Origin: Nothophaeocryptopus gaeumannii
Lineage: Eukaryota > Ascomycota > Dothideomycetes > Mycosphaerellales > Mycosphaerellaceae
NCBI GenBank assembly: GCA_031771865.1
Contig: JASISA010000009.1
Coordinates: 1,488,001-1,552,000 of the forward strand
Length of the DNA stretch: 64,000 bases
Direction: 5' to 3'
The notes under the pieces are model-generated. The model was not told the origin of the DNA, did not search any database, and saw only the letters and a program-made list of their open reading frames with translations. The position numbers and the translations under genes were made by a program. Every line of letters begins with the position of its first letter. Positions within the stretch are counted from its first letter, which is position 1. Of this stretch, positions 54,454 to 64,000 are shown in pieces.

Positions 54454-54880
54454 GGTGATTTTACGGTCGAAAGGTAAGCAATTGAACAAAGTGAGGCAGC
54501 AGTGGGGATATGAGTTGTTTGTTGTCAGGGAACAGTAGCAAGTCACAGACAACACAGCAGACAACGCTCAGTTTCGAGAAACGGGCTGTCCGCTGTCGTC
54601 TGCGGGGCCTCTCTGAAGAGATCTGGTCTGTGCGCAGTCCCACCCGCCTTCGCCTTCGCCTTCGCCTTCACCAACTTCCATCGCAATCAGAAGCGCCAAT
54701 AATGACCTCCATTGTCCACGACTAAACTTTCTTCGGTCTTGACCGCACTTACATTATATTCATCAACGAACTCTTTCGCAACACAGCGCCTCTTCACCAC
54801 CATTACAGCCTCAACACACATCCCCGAACGCCCTCTTCTCTCCAGGCCAATAGGGGCCCGGTCGACATATTCACGCCACG
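54454..54880. other. Divergent promoter region of ntf2 and arp8
   Basis: These 427 nt lie between two housekeeping genes read in opposite directions. A CTTCGC repeat (about 54647-54668) is present. Confidence 0.5.
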
Positions 54881-57445
54881 ATGGTCGGCAAGAAATCAGG
54901 TCGCGCGCTCCTGCGCGAAGAAGGTACGTAACACAACATGATGGATGGCCAGCCCTGCGCGCGCAATACACGTGTGCGAACACATATGGAAGCTATTGCA
55001 GACGCGTTTTCACCGCACAGCGCATCCCAAACGCCGCAAATGGGAGCTTGCATGAGAATGCTAATCGTTGTGTGTTCGTAGGCCTGCAGCGCACGGACAA
55101 CAATATGGAGTTCACGACCTGGCCCCAAGTTTCCATGATCAATCAGAAGAACTATTACACGTGAGTTTCATCGACCACCAACTTTCTGCTTCGTTTTGTT
55201 TTGCGCCTGCACGATCTGCACAAACGTGGCAGATACTCGAGATGGTGGGGAGAAAGATTCTCGATGGACTGCGGAAGACCTCTATGCGCTCAATGTGCAA
55301 TACGTCAAGAGGTACTTCATCAGCTCGGACGCATACCTCGCATCTTGATCACATCTTACTAGACTCTTCGTGCGCACCCACTGACTTCACATCTATTACA
55401 GTGACTTCTTGAAACGGGATGACCAGATTCTCGCACTCCGGCTTCAGCAAGAAGAGCGCCTGGACCAGCGCAAGCGAGTACACATCGATCTTGACCGAGC
55501 ACGAGCCCAAAATGGCGACCAAGGCGGTTACCCGGATGTTGACGCTGATCTGGACGATGATGTTGGCATGGACGACATGCTGGGTGAGAATTACGGCTCC
55601 AAAACGATTGTCGTCCATGTTGGCAGCCAGAACATGCGCATCGGATTTGCCACGGATGCGCTGCCTAAGACTGTGCCAATGGTGATTGCGAGGAAGTCTA
55701 GCCGGACCGAGGCTGAGGACTCGGAACCTCTCCCCAAGCGAGAGAAGCTGGACGAGGATGCACCGTCAGAAGAATGGTTTGGAGAGGAGTTCGCAAAGGA
55801 GTACGAAAGCATGGCGGCGAAGTTCAGGACGGATAGAAGACATGCGAAGCGACGCGTGCTGCCCAACTCCCGTGAACTGGTCACAAAATGGAACAGCACT
55901 AACCCACCCGATCTCATCTCCGAGCATAATGATCCGCTGCGAATCGACTGGACCGAGTTGCCATCAAATCTAGCAAAGGCGCCTGATTTCATCGTTGGAC
56001 AGTCTGCACTGCGTATACCCGACAACTCCAAACCGAAGTATAAATTACACTGGCCTGTCCGGTATGGCGACTTGAACGAGAGAGACTATAATAGCCGGCA
56101 TCTGCTTGAGCGGGACTTTTTTCAAATCATAGAAGAGAGTATCAAGGAACACCTTGAGATGCCACACAAGAAAGATTGGAATCAGTACAGCTGCGTGTTC
56201 ATCATTCCGGACTTGTACGAAAAGGTACTGGTGGCTACAGTCCTCCACGAGCTCATGGTTGACTTCGGCTTTGCTCGTGTCTGCTTCATGCAAGAGTCTC
56301 TTGCTGCGACCTTCGGCGCCGGTTTCAGTACTGCATGCATGGTGGATATGGGCGCAGAGAAGACCACAATCTGCTGCGTGGAAGACGGGATGTGCATCGA
56401 GCCTTCTCGCACGAATCTCAAATACGGCGGCTTTGACGTGACGGAGACTTTCATAAAGATGATGCTTTACGACAAGTTCAACTACAGCGATATCAATCTG
56501 GTACGACGATATGACTTCTTACTGGCCGAGGAGTTGAAGGAGATGTACACCACGATGAGTGATGAGAACATCAGTGTGCAGCTATTCGACTTTCATCTGA
56601 GAGCACACGGCCAGGAGACGCGCAAATATCAGTTCAAGATTTATGATGAAGGCATGCTCGCACCGATGGGATATTTCCGACCTGGTATTTTCGACAACTC
56701 GGGCAAGCTCGTCGGCAAGCGAAAGCTCATCCCACCCTCAATCGACTTGTACGACGGTAAGCCCAACGACCCGGATTCTGAGGCACAGAAGGAGGCTCGG
56801 AAATATGCTTCCGCAAACATCCCCGCTGCGACGATGGCTCCACCTAGTGCCTCCGCCCGACTGCTCGGAACTCCAATGGCACCGACTCCACAGAAACAAC
56901 GGCCACTCGCCATACCGCCGCATCTCAATGGAGAGCTGGAAGGTACGCCGAAGTCTTCGGTTGCTGGGTCTCCTCCACCGGAGAAGAATGGCACTCCTGC
57001 GCTAGACGACGATACTATGATCGACGATACCATCAACTTCCCCACTCAAGCTGAAGACGAGTCCAAAGACCGCATCGTCCCTATCATGCCGCTTGACGAA
57101 GCCATTCTCCGCTCCATCGACTTTGCCTCCGTCCTTCCAAACGGCGTAATTGATGAGCGCAAGAAGCGTGACTTCTTGGGAAGTATCATGTTGACTGGTG
57201 GAGCATCGAAGACTCCCAATCTACAAAACTACCTGGAACAGCAGCTGCGGTTGAGAATGCCTCAATACCCGAAGGAGATTCTCGTGGCTCCTCCGCCTAG
57301 GGAATTGGACCCTGCCGTCATGGCTTGGAAGGGTGCAAGTGTGTTTGGGAAATTGAGGATGACGAATGACAGCTGGATCTTGCCGCTGGAGTATGATCGT
57401 CTTGGGGCGAGGATATTGAATTATAAGTGTATGTGGCATTGGTAG
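54881..57445 (+). CDS. arp8: Actin-related protein 8 (Arp8), INO80 chromatin-remodelling subunit
   Basis: Exons 54881-54923, 55082-55160 and 55402-57445 join to 721 aa. The N-terminus MVGKKSGRALLREEGLQRTD, then MEFTTWPQVSMINQKNYYT, is the conserved Arp8 start. The actin fold begins with TIVVHVGSQNMRIGFA. VCFMQESLAATFGAG and DMGAEKTTICCVEDG follow. The insertions within the fold are large and Pro-rich, typical of Arp8. SIMLTGGASKTPNLQNYLE and the end AWKGASVFGKLRM complete the fold. Arp8 helps the INO80 complex bind nucleosomes and linker DNA in the nucleus. Introns of 158 and 241 nt are longer than the local norm. Confidence 0.95.
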
Positions 57446-58082
57446 AGGAGGACAGTTTAGAAGAAGGCAGCGTTCGTTGTGGCTTAGTCAGATGGTAGAG
57501 AGCCAGAAAAGTCGTCTATATCATTCTCTGGTCCTTAGAGCAATTGCCATGAAGAATCTCGTGGGCTATTTTCCAAGTCGCTGCTGCTGCTTCATCAGAA
57601 GTACTTGCATTCCCACCGCTTTCTCGAAGGGTTGAAGCTCTCAAGCTTGCGGGAGAATAGCCCTTGCAACGCAGACTTTCGTTTTCTGTCGCAGGTTTGC
57701 AAATGTAATTTTGACTACTCCCGCAAATTTTTCTAGACTTCGACAACGGCATGTCATTGCGTTCGTCAGCTAGTCGTTCGGCAACAATGCGAATGAGCGA
57801 GGCACTTGATGTTGTGTGTGGTTTGGCCTCGTGAGGCAGCTTTGATGCGTGAACTTGTGGCTATCTTCGTTGCTGGGCGAGTTATTGTGAGAGGTGCATA
57901 CATAAGCGTGAACAGTAAGATTTCATGAACACCAATACTTGTGTACAAAGAAGTGCTGTCATTCAATTGTATCGGGGGTATCTAGAACGAACGCATACAT
58001 ACTTATCAGCCAATTTTCAGAACCTGGTCCTTCATATTCTTGTAGAGCATATGCGCCTCATATCGTCTTATGCGACTGATCA
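57446..58082. other. Intergenic (convergent 3' ends)
   Basis: The arp8 gene and the receptor gene end here. I see nothing else. Confidence 0.5.
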
Positions 58083-59606
58083 TCATCTCAAATCCTTCAT
58101 CTTCAACTCCTCCGCATCTTCCAACCAACTCCGATTATACCCATCCACAATAATATTCGGTGTAGGCGGTACATCTCCCGTCACAATCCCCGACCAGTCT
58201 AATGGCCTTGACGATATTTCAATCCTTTGCGGTCTTGGTGGTGGTGGTGGTTTTCTTTTTAGTCTTGGCGATGCATCGTACATCGTTTCGGGTGAGGAGG
58301 GTTCTGGAAAGATGCCGGAGCATTCAATCGCATCTTCTTCCTCGGGGATTGTTCTTGTTTTCAATACGGTGCCTGTCTTATAATCGACTTTTCCTTTTGC
58401 ACCGCTACAGGCCTGTGATCGCGTAAGGGATTGGGAGTGATTGAGACTGAAGTCCTGCCGGTGGTGATGGTAATAGTCGTCAAGAGAATCGACTCTCCGA
58501 ATGACAAGCTCGACATCAGATTCTCTCCGAATCTCCATTTTCGGCAAGCTGTTGGATCTTCCGGGGTTGATGGTGAATGGGCGTTTAAGCCAGGATAGAG
58601 GGTCGTTGAGGTGGAGTCTGAAGAGAGCGCGCATTGTTGGGGCGCATGCGCAGAGCGTGCCAAGACAGAGCTCCAACTCTGACCACACGAACACGTCGAA
58701 GATGTAGGAGGATACGTCGGACTGGTAGGCGAAGTCTGGGATCAAGTTAGTGGTGGGTAACGAATGGCTGTAGAGATAACATACTGTACAGGTAGTAGGT
58801 GCGCGCAGAGCTGGCGGCCACGACGACCAGTCCGAGGCAGAAGAGAGCATACAATGCGATTCGATGAGCCCTTGAAAGCTGCAGCCCTCTGATCATTACG
58901 CATGGTAAGATTATAGCATAGAGATCACTGATGATGGCCATTATGCCGGACAAGAGATTGTTGGCTGTGGTATTGATGCAATGGAACTTCTTGTAGTAGG
59001 TGAGACTGAAGGACATCCAGTAGGCTTCCGTTGGTGTACAGTTCAAGACTAGCGCCAATATGAACGCTAGCGTCCAGGCGAGTGTGAAGATGATGGCACC
59101 TTTGATAGCCCATAGCCATCCCTTTGAGCAAGTCCCAGCTACCAGTCTGCGGTAGAAGAGCAGCACCGATACTTTGATCGCGCATCCAGTGAGTAAGAAG
59201 GCCAGCTCCGCTATCCAAGTTATCCTGGCCGTCTTCCAGTACATAGTGGTTGGTATATCCCACATATGTCGACTTGTCATGTAAACCTCGGCGCCGACAA
59301 TCGCCAATATCGTAAACCAGGTAAGGAATAACCAGCCTGCTACGAGAAACCCCTGTGCAAATCAGTGAGCTTCGCATTTGCGTGATCAGACTGAACACAT
59401 ACATCATCTACTCCAAATCCACCCGCCCGCTTCATTGCTCTGAGATACAGTCGACATCCGACAGTCAATGTCGCGAAGCCGTACAGAATACCGGCATATT
59501 CGGGCATCCATCCTCGTCTGTCTGGATTATCGTAATTCGGGTCTGGCCATGCAGCAATTCGCTCCGGCCCCAAGTCGATTCTGATGGCACTCAGTGAGCC
59601 GCCCAT
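58083..59606 (-). CDS. PTH11-type (fungal rhodopsin-domain) integral membrane protein
   Basis: Exons (minus) 59403-59606, 58785-59352 and 58083-58735 join to 474 aa through introns of 50 and 49 nt. About seven membrane segments occupy residues 25-300. Family marks are AGILYGFATLTVGCRLYLR, GVDDGFLVAGW, CAIKVSVLLFYRRL, and NLLSGIMAIISDLYAIILPC. The C-terminal 170 residues are cytoplasmic, with an acidic PEEEDAIECSG stretch and a KRKPPPPPRPQR Pro-rich motif. PTH11-related receptors sense surface or host cues in plant-pathogenic fungi, but most members of this domain family (PF20684) are uncharacterised. No CFEM domain is visible at the N-terminus. The ligand is unknown. Confidence 0.88.
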
Positions 59607-61851
59607 ATCGTGCCACCAGATCTTAGGCTGTGATTTTGCGGGTGTCGTTGTGAAGGCTAATAACGTTAGTTAAAATCTCGAATCCTAGCTAGCTTCGTAC
59701 ACTGCATATATTGATTCAGCACCGAACGCTTATGATCGGAACAAACTCTCACTGGAGCATCGTCGGGCATCAATATCAAGGTGACAACCAAGAAAAAGGG
59801 GCAATTGGTCACGACGCAGCGATCCCTCACACTCCGCGTCAACCACTTAGCCCATGAAGAAAGATTGTGGTTACTCACATATTGCCTGGCATCGCATTCG
59901 CGACCTAGTCACATCGCTCAAGTCCAGGAAGTCCTTGGCAGATGTGAATGAGTCGGAGAAGGGAATGAGATTAAGAAATCCGCCGTGATCCTAAATGGTG
60001 TGAGGTGTTGGCTGCCCGATTCGGTGTCCCCAACCACGTTCTCTTGTAAGAAAGACTAGGGAGACCCGGCAATTGGCAGCGGTGTTCCAATGACACGGGC
60101 AGTTGCCGTTTTCAAGTAGCACAGGCTTACGTTTGAGTCGTATTTCGCGATATGGAATTGTAAATGATGTGTCTTTGTCCCAAAGGCAAAAAAACAGACA
60201 GAGTGGCGTTTTCTCGATTGTACTTACGAGTATGAGGCAGGGTCTTGTAGTTGTTCAAGCTGAGTCGAAAGAGCATTCGACAACAGCGCAAAGCAGACCG
60301 TTCTGGCGAGATTGAACTTTGTCCAAGACAGTGCGAACAAGCCCTAAGCTTGCATGTGGCGTGTCAAAGGGGACGTCCGAACCGGATCGACTTCCACTTT
60401 GCTACTGCGTCTTCATGCAATGCGAATATGGTGGTATCAACAGTGACACCTGGTGTTCGTCATGAACGGTAGCCAGAACGCAAGAAGTTCTGCAAGAAGT
60501 TCTTCTAATCCAATCATCGGTGCAGCAAGAATTTCCTGTACAACACGGGAGCCGTCTGTGGAGGTGTGTCGAGCAGCATGGATTGGCGTCAAGCATTTTG
60601 AAGGCATGACCATATCGGTGATCCGATCTCGGGTGGCGCTGTCCGACGCTTTCTGTCGCCGACTGACAGTTCAAATTTGTGCGAAGAGACGCCGCTGAGA
60701 TTGACGCCGGTTTTGCAAGAGGCGGCCTATGGAGGTTTGACGTCGGATGCGCCGGTTTGGTGATGCATGTTGGAGCGGAGGGAGCGGTGAATTGGAAGCC
60801 AAGAAGGACTTGGCTGAGCCTGAGGCTATGAATTTTGCCAAGACGCTGGGCCAACTACATCTCATGTTCGAGCGTGCCAAACATGTATCACAGAGGGCTG
60901 ATTTTGTTGAGTTGAGATGGGCAAGGTTTGGCAGTGAAAGATTCACGTGAGAAGAGGAACTGCTCTTGGGCCGACGTCTTCAGATTCAAGTATCCTCGCA
61001 CTCTTCCAATAAAGGTTATCATCCAACAGTCCCCTCCAACAAAACATTCTCCAAGCCAGCGTCGTGCCAATGTGATACTGATTTTCCTGCGCTGCGAGAC
61101 TCGATCGACGAGCTCAGCGGCGCCCTCGCCGTCAGAAGGCCATATCTCAGCGTGACATATAGTCCGCCGGGCGGGTTCTTCCTGACCTATCTGCGACGGA
61201 ACTGACATTCTTTGATAAGAGAAGAGAAGTTTTCCAAAACACAATCTGCCAAGATAGGAGATGGTCGAAGTTGACAGCGAAGGCAGTCGCTTCTGGTGGT
61301 GTTAGACGACTAAGCGTCTGAATCAGCAAAAGCGGTTCCAAAACACGCAGAGAATATGTTCCTTCTTGGTCCCTTCGCAAATGAAAGAACAGAAAACGCA
61401 TTCTTCCCGTACTACGTCCTCCATCCGCAACCAAGGGTTTGCCTTGCTACAATTCGATCTCCGCGGCCGTTTCGAAAGAATGTGACATTAGTCATAGTGA
61501 TTGAATCCCGAGAAGCAAAGTTTCCAGTGACCCTGCGCCGTGAGTGGTGAGAGAACTGTTGCTTGCTGTTCTGAGCTTCCTATTTCCCAAGTACGATCTT
61601 TTGAAGCGACGCAGAGTGTCGAACGGGCAATCTTGGTTTGTGTGCGGTGGATGAGGTGAGTGGAGAGATGGTGTTGTTGCCTTGTTGCTTAGAGCTGCAT
61701 TGACGTGCTCTTGACGTCGGAATGGCGATCACTTGTCGAGACCGGGGGATTGGACGCTAAGGTTCACCATTAGTATGAACAAAACAAGAGAGTAGAAACC
61801 AAAGAACGCAACGACCCCTCATGCCCTTACGAAATGCAATGTAACGGTGCT
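59607..61851. other. Long gene-poor stretch
   Basis: No convincing gene in 2.2 kb. Frames at 60402-60854 (minus) and 60747-60950 (plus) show no domain or good start. No tandem repeat or transposon end is apparent. Confidence 0.5.
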
Positions 61852-62748
61852 CTACAACTGGCGAGGCTTATGAAAAGGCGAGACTTGCCCAATCTCCGCA
61901 ATATCGTCAATGTGGTTGCACATGGCGACGAACAAGTCAAAGAACATCTGCGTGCCGCCCTTCTCCATCTCCATTTGCATTGTGCCGCTGCGCTTGAAAG
62001 TCTTGCGGCTGCGGATGACGAGTGCGAGGTAATGAGCGCGAAGACGCGAGTCGCTGGGCGGCGTGTTCGCATACGCAAATCGTGCGCTGCGCAGAATCGT
62101 TGCCACGTCAATTCCAGTCTGTAGGCCTTGCTTTCGAAGAGCGAGACGCTGCAGATCTTGAAGACCCAGCTTCAACGCAGTGCAGTAGACGACTGTATCC
62201 CGCAAGATGTAGTCGCCCACGCCGTGATGGTAGATTGAGGCGAACTCGTTCAGGCTCCAAGGTTTCTTTGGGTCGGTATTATCCATGCGGGGAGACATGG
62301 ACGTTGTAGTGGCAGTCAGATCGGAAGCATCCTCAAGAGACCAAGTATTCCGCTTGCGATCGTGGCACAGGCGGGGATAATAGTCTCCCTTGTAGAGGTA
62401 CTCCAAAACGGCACTGACTATTTCGGGTTCTTCGTCTGGAAGGCTGATGCGACGCTGTCCGGGTGATTCGAAGAATTGCGCTCGGCAAGCCTCGGCGAAC
62501 CAAGGCGAGCGCGAGAGCACATCCTCATGCGCGGCGAACAGGCGCTGATCCTTGCCAACTGCGAGCGTGACGATCGCGGAGTTGAGCTTGGGGGAACTCA
62601 TGCTGCCTATCGAAGGCGATGAGTCGGGACTGGCGGTACTGTTCAGCTTCTCGCGTAGCCGCTGCTTGACATCGTCGTCGAAGGATCGCTTGGAGACCTT
62701 CCGGGCCTTGCCGGCGCGGTCTTTCGACATGAAAGATCGCTTGAACAT
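61852..62748 (-). CDS. BTB/POZ domain protein
   Basis: This single exon codes for 298 aa from the ATG at 62748. The first 50 residues are basic (MFKRSFMSKDRAGKARKVSK). A BTB/POZ domain at about 55-140 has IVTLAVGKDQRLFAAHEDVL, RSPWFAEACRAQF, then EPEIVSAVLEYLYKGDYYP. The rest is helical, with a conserved-looking YILRDTVVYCTALKLGLQDLQRLAL segment typical of fungal BTB proteins. BTB proteins form dimers or serve as adaptors for Cul3 ligases; no Kelch or zinc-finger partner domain is present. Function here is unknown. It is divergent from the E2 gene at the right edge. Confidence 0.86.
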   Translation of the reverse strand: MFKRSFMSKDRAGKARKVSKRSFDDDVKQRLREKLNSTASPDSSPSIGSMSSPKLNSAIVTLAVGKDQRLFAAHEDVLSRSPWFAEACRAQFFESPGQRRISLPDEEPEIVSAVLEYLYKGDYYPRLCHDRKRNTWSLEDASDLTATTTSMSPRMDNTDPKKPWSLNEFASIYHHGVGDYILRDTVVYCTALKLGLQDLQRLALRKQGLQTGIDVATILRSARFAYANTPPSDSRLRAHYLALVIRSRKTFKRSGTMQMEMEKGGTQMFFDLFVAMCNHIDDIAEIGQVSPFHKPRQL

Positions 62749-63473
62749 GGTCGGTGTTGTGATCAAGAAGCGGTCCAGGGTTGATTGTCTCTTCGCAAAC
62801 GAGTGATGCTGGGTTGAAATGAGCGTTCCAGGTAGGGAGGGTTAGAAGATCGACGCGCGGTGCATGGACAAGACGCGAACAGCTTCGAGAAGTGTACGCG
62901 GCCCTGTGTCGTTGTCTGCAGCGGTGACGAAAAAACGAACATGATGTGGGAGGCGGGGTGGTATATATACCAGGCGCCAGGATGCGGAAGAGGCCGCACG
63001 CGTTATCGTGCACTGATACCCGAGCCGTACACAAACATAGAGCACTCTAATTATTGCCCAGCAACCGCGCCAAATGCACCAAATCCATCACTTACAAACA
63101 GGCATAACCTTGGCTGAAATAGAGGCCTCCGACTCGCTGTATTCATTCGACTCTGCATGTGATTGGAGGCTCGGACCCGCTCCGCCGCCGCCAACCAGCC
63201 CCGCCGCCGCCGCCAGGTTAAGACCTGTCAGGCACCGACATGTGCTTCGAGACCTGCAAGCCTGAGGTCATCCTTCAAGAATAGCTCTGTCTTCTCATTT
63301 CCAGAAAGCGCCTGCTGCAATCTCACTTCACACAAAGTGTGCACTGTACATACCGTAAGGCACGCGACCTCTTCACTTCTTGTTTCGGAAGCTACTTAAA
63401 TTCTTACACTCTTCTTCCTCTCAGCACTGACACACAAACACCCCCAACACCACCGTCAAGGTCCGCCGCAAAC
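62749..63473. other. Divergent promoter region of BTB gene and E2 gene
   Basis: A GCCGCC run (about 63180-63215) and CT-rich leaders are seen. I see no gene. Confidence 0.5.
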
Positions 63474-64000
63474 ATGGCCAACCGGCGCATCATGAAGGTA
63501 GGAAACAAGAGGCCGTGGTGAAGGCTATGGCTGATAGCTTGTACAGGAACTCTCGGAGATCACATCCGCACCACCAGCAGGCTGCACAATCAAGCTCGCC
63601 CAAGAAGATGACATGAACAATTGGGACGTTCACATGGACGGTCCTCCAGATTCTCTCTATGCGGTATGCCATAACACTTCCCCAAACACATCTACTTCTG
63701 CTGACTTTTCTCAGGGCGGAAAATTCCACATCGCCGTCACCCTCCCAAAAGAATACCCCTTCAAACCACCCACGATCTCCTTCAAGACCAAGATCTACCA
63801 CCCAAACGTCAGCAACGATGAGCGCGGCTACATGTGTCTCGGCATGCTCAAAGCAGAAGAGTGGAAGCCACCGAACAAAATCAAGGAGGTATTGATGCTG
63901 GTCCAGCAGGTGCTGAGTGCTCCACAGCCCGACGATGCGGTCGAGACGGCGATTGCGGATCAGTACAAGACGAGCTACAAAGAGTTTGAGAAGACGGCGC
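63474..64000 (+). CDS. Ubiquitin-conjugating enzyme E2 (partial, runs off the right edge)
   Basis: Exons 63474-63497, 63547-63663 and 63715 to the edge encode the first 142 residues. The UBC fold is complete almost to the end: MANRRIMKELSEI, MDGPPDSLYAGGKFH, LPKEYPFKPPTISFKTKIYHP, then GYMCLGMLKAEEW. The catalytic Cys is residue 88. The HPN motif (76-78) is intact. Introns of 49 and 51 nt keep phase 0. The order matches Ubc4/5-like class I E2s, but the sequence around EEWKPPNKIKEVLML and PQPDDAVE differs from Ubc4, so it is a separate subfamily. The last residues and stop lie outside the window. Confidence 0.93.

Noticed and set aside
60402..60950. Frames on both strands in the gene-poor stretch
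   Set aside because: They overlap each other, lack family features, and are typical of chance frames in sequence of this base composition.

Overview
The window reads as a filamentous ascomycete chromosome segment, most likely a dothideomycete. Genes are compact and split by short GT-AG introns of about 41-75 nt. Fungus-specific families are present: a Zn2Cys6 regulator, a HET-like protein, a PTH11-type receptor, Ndt80-class Ron1, Aim21, and an F-box family with a conserved SWRRML block that I associate with Mycosphaerella-like fungi. All splice models were built by eye from ORF continuity, splice signals and family knowledge. No database search was possible.

Layout. The first 7 kb holds the 5' part of a secondary-metabolism-type methyltransferase, a small Cys-rich protein, an FMP30/NAPE-PLD-like metallo-hydrolase, and an Atg22-like vacuolar transporter with an unusually long intron. 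From 7.7 to 27.3 kb lies what looks like a complete N-acetylglucosamine (GlcNAc) catabolic cluster: GlcN6P deaminase, a UNC93-type transporter (Ngt1-like), an atypical hexokinase, Ron1 (Ndt80 family), a GH3-GNAT hexosaminidase and GlcNAc6P deacetylase. An FAD monooxygenase sits inside it. The expected flow is release of GlcNAc from chitin fragments (GH3), uptake (Ngt1), phosphorylation (hexokinase), deacetylation (Dac1), then deamination to fructose-6-P (Nag1), under Ron1 control.

From 28 to 31 kb are a small coiled-coil protein and a mitochondrial ABC1/ADCK kinase-like protein. From 32 to 39.8 kb is a second candidate catabolic cluster: a cyclase-family hydrolase, a Zn2Cys6 regulator, an AtuA-like DUF1446-DUF4387 protein and a Dal5-type transporter. 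Its substrate is unknown.

From 40 to 50 kb is an F-box-rich stretch with four F-box genes, two of them broken or hard to splice, surrounding Aim21. The last 14 kb is mostly housekeeping: an RS/coiled-coil nuclear protein, Tvp18, NTF2, Arp8 and an E2 enzyme cut by the right edge. Interspersed are a HET-like ORF, a PTH11-like receptor and a BTB protein. I saw no tRNA, rRNA, CRISPR array or intact transposon. Several repeats and hairpins are listed separately.
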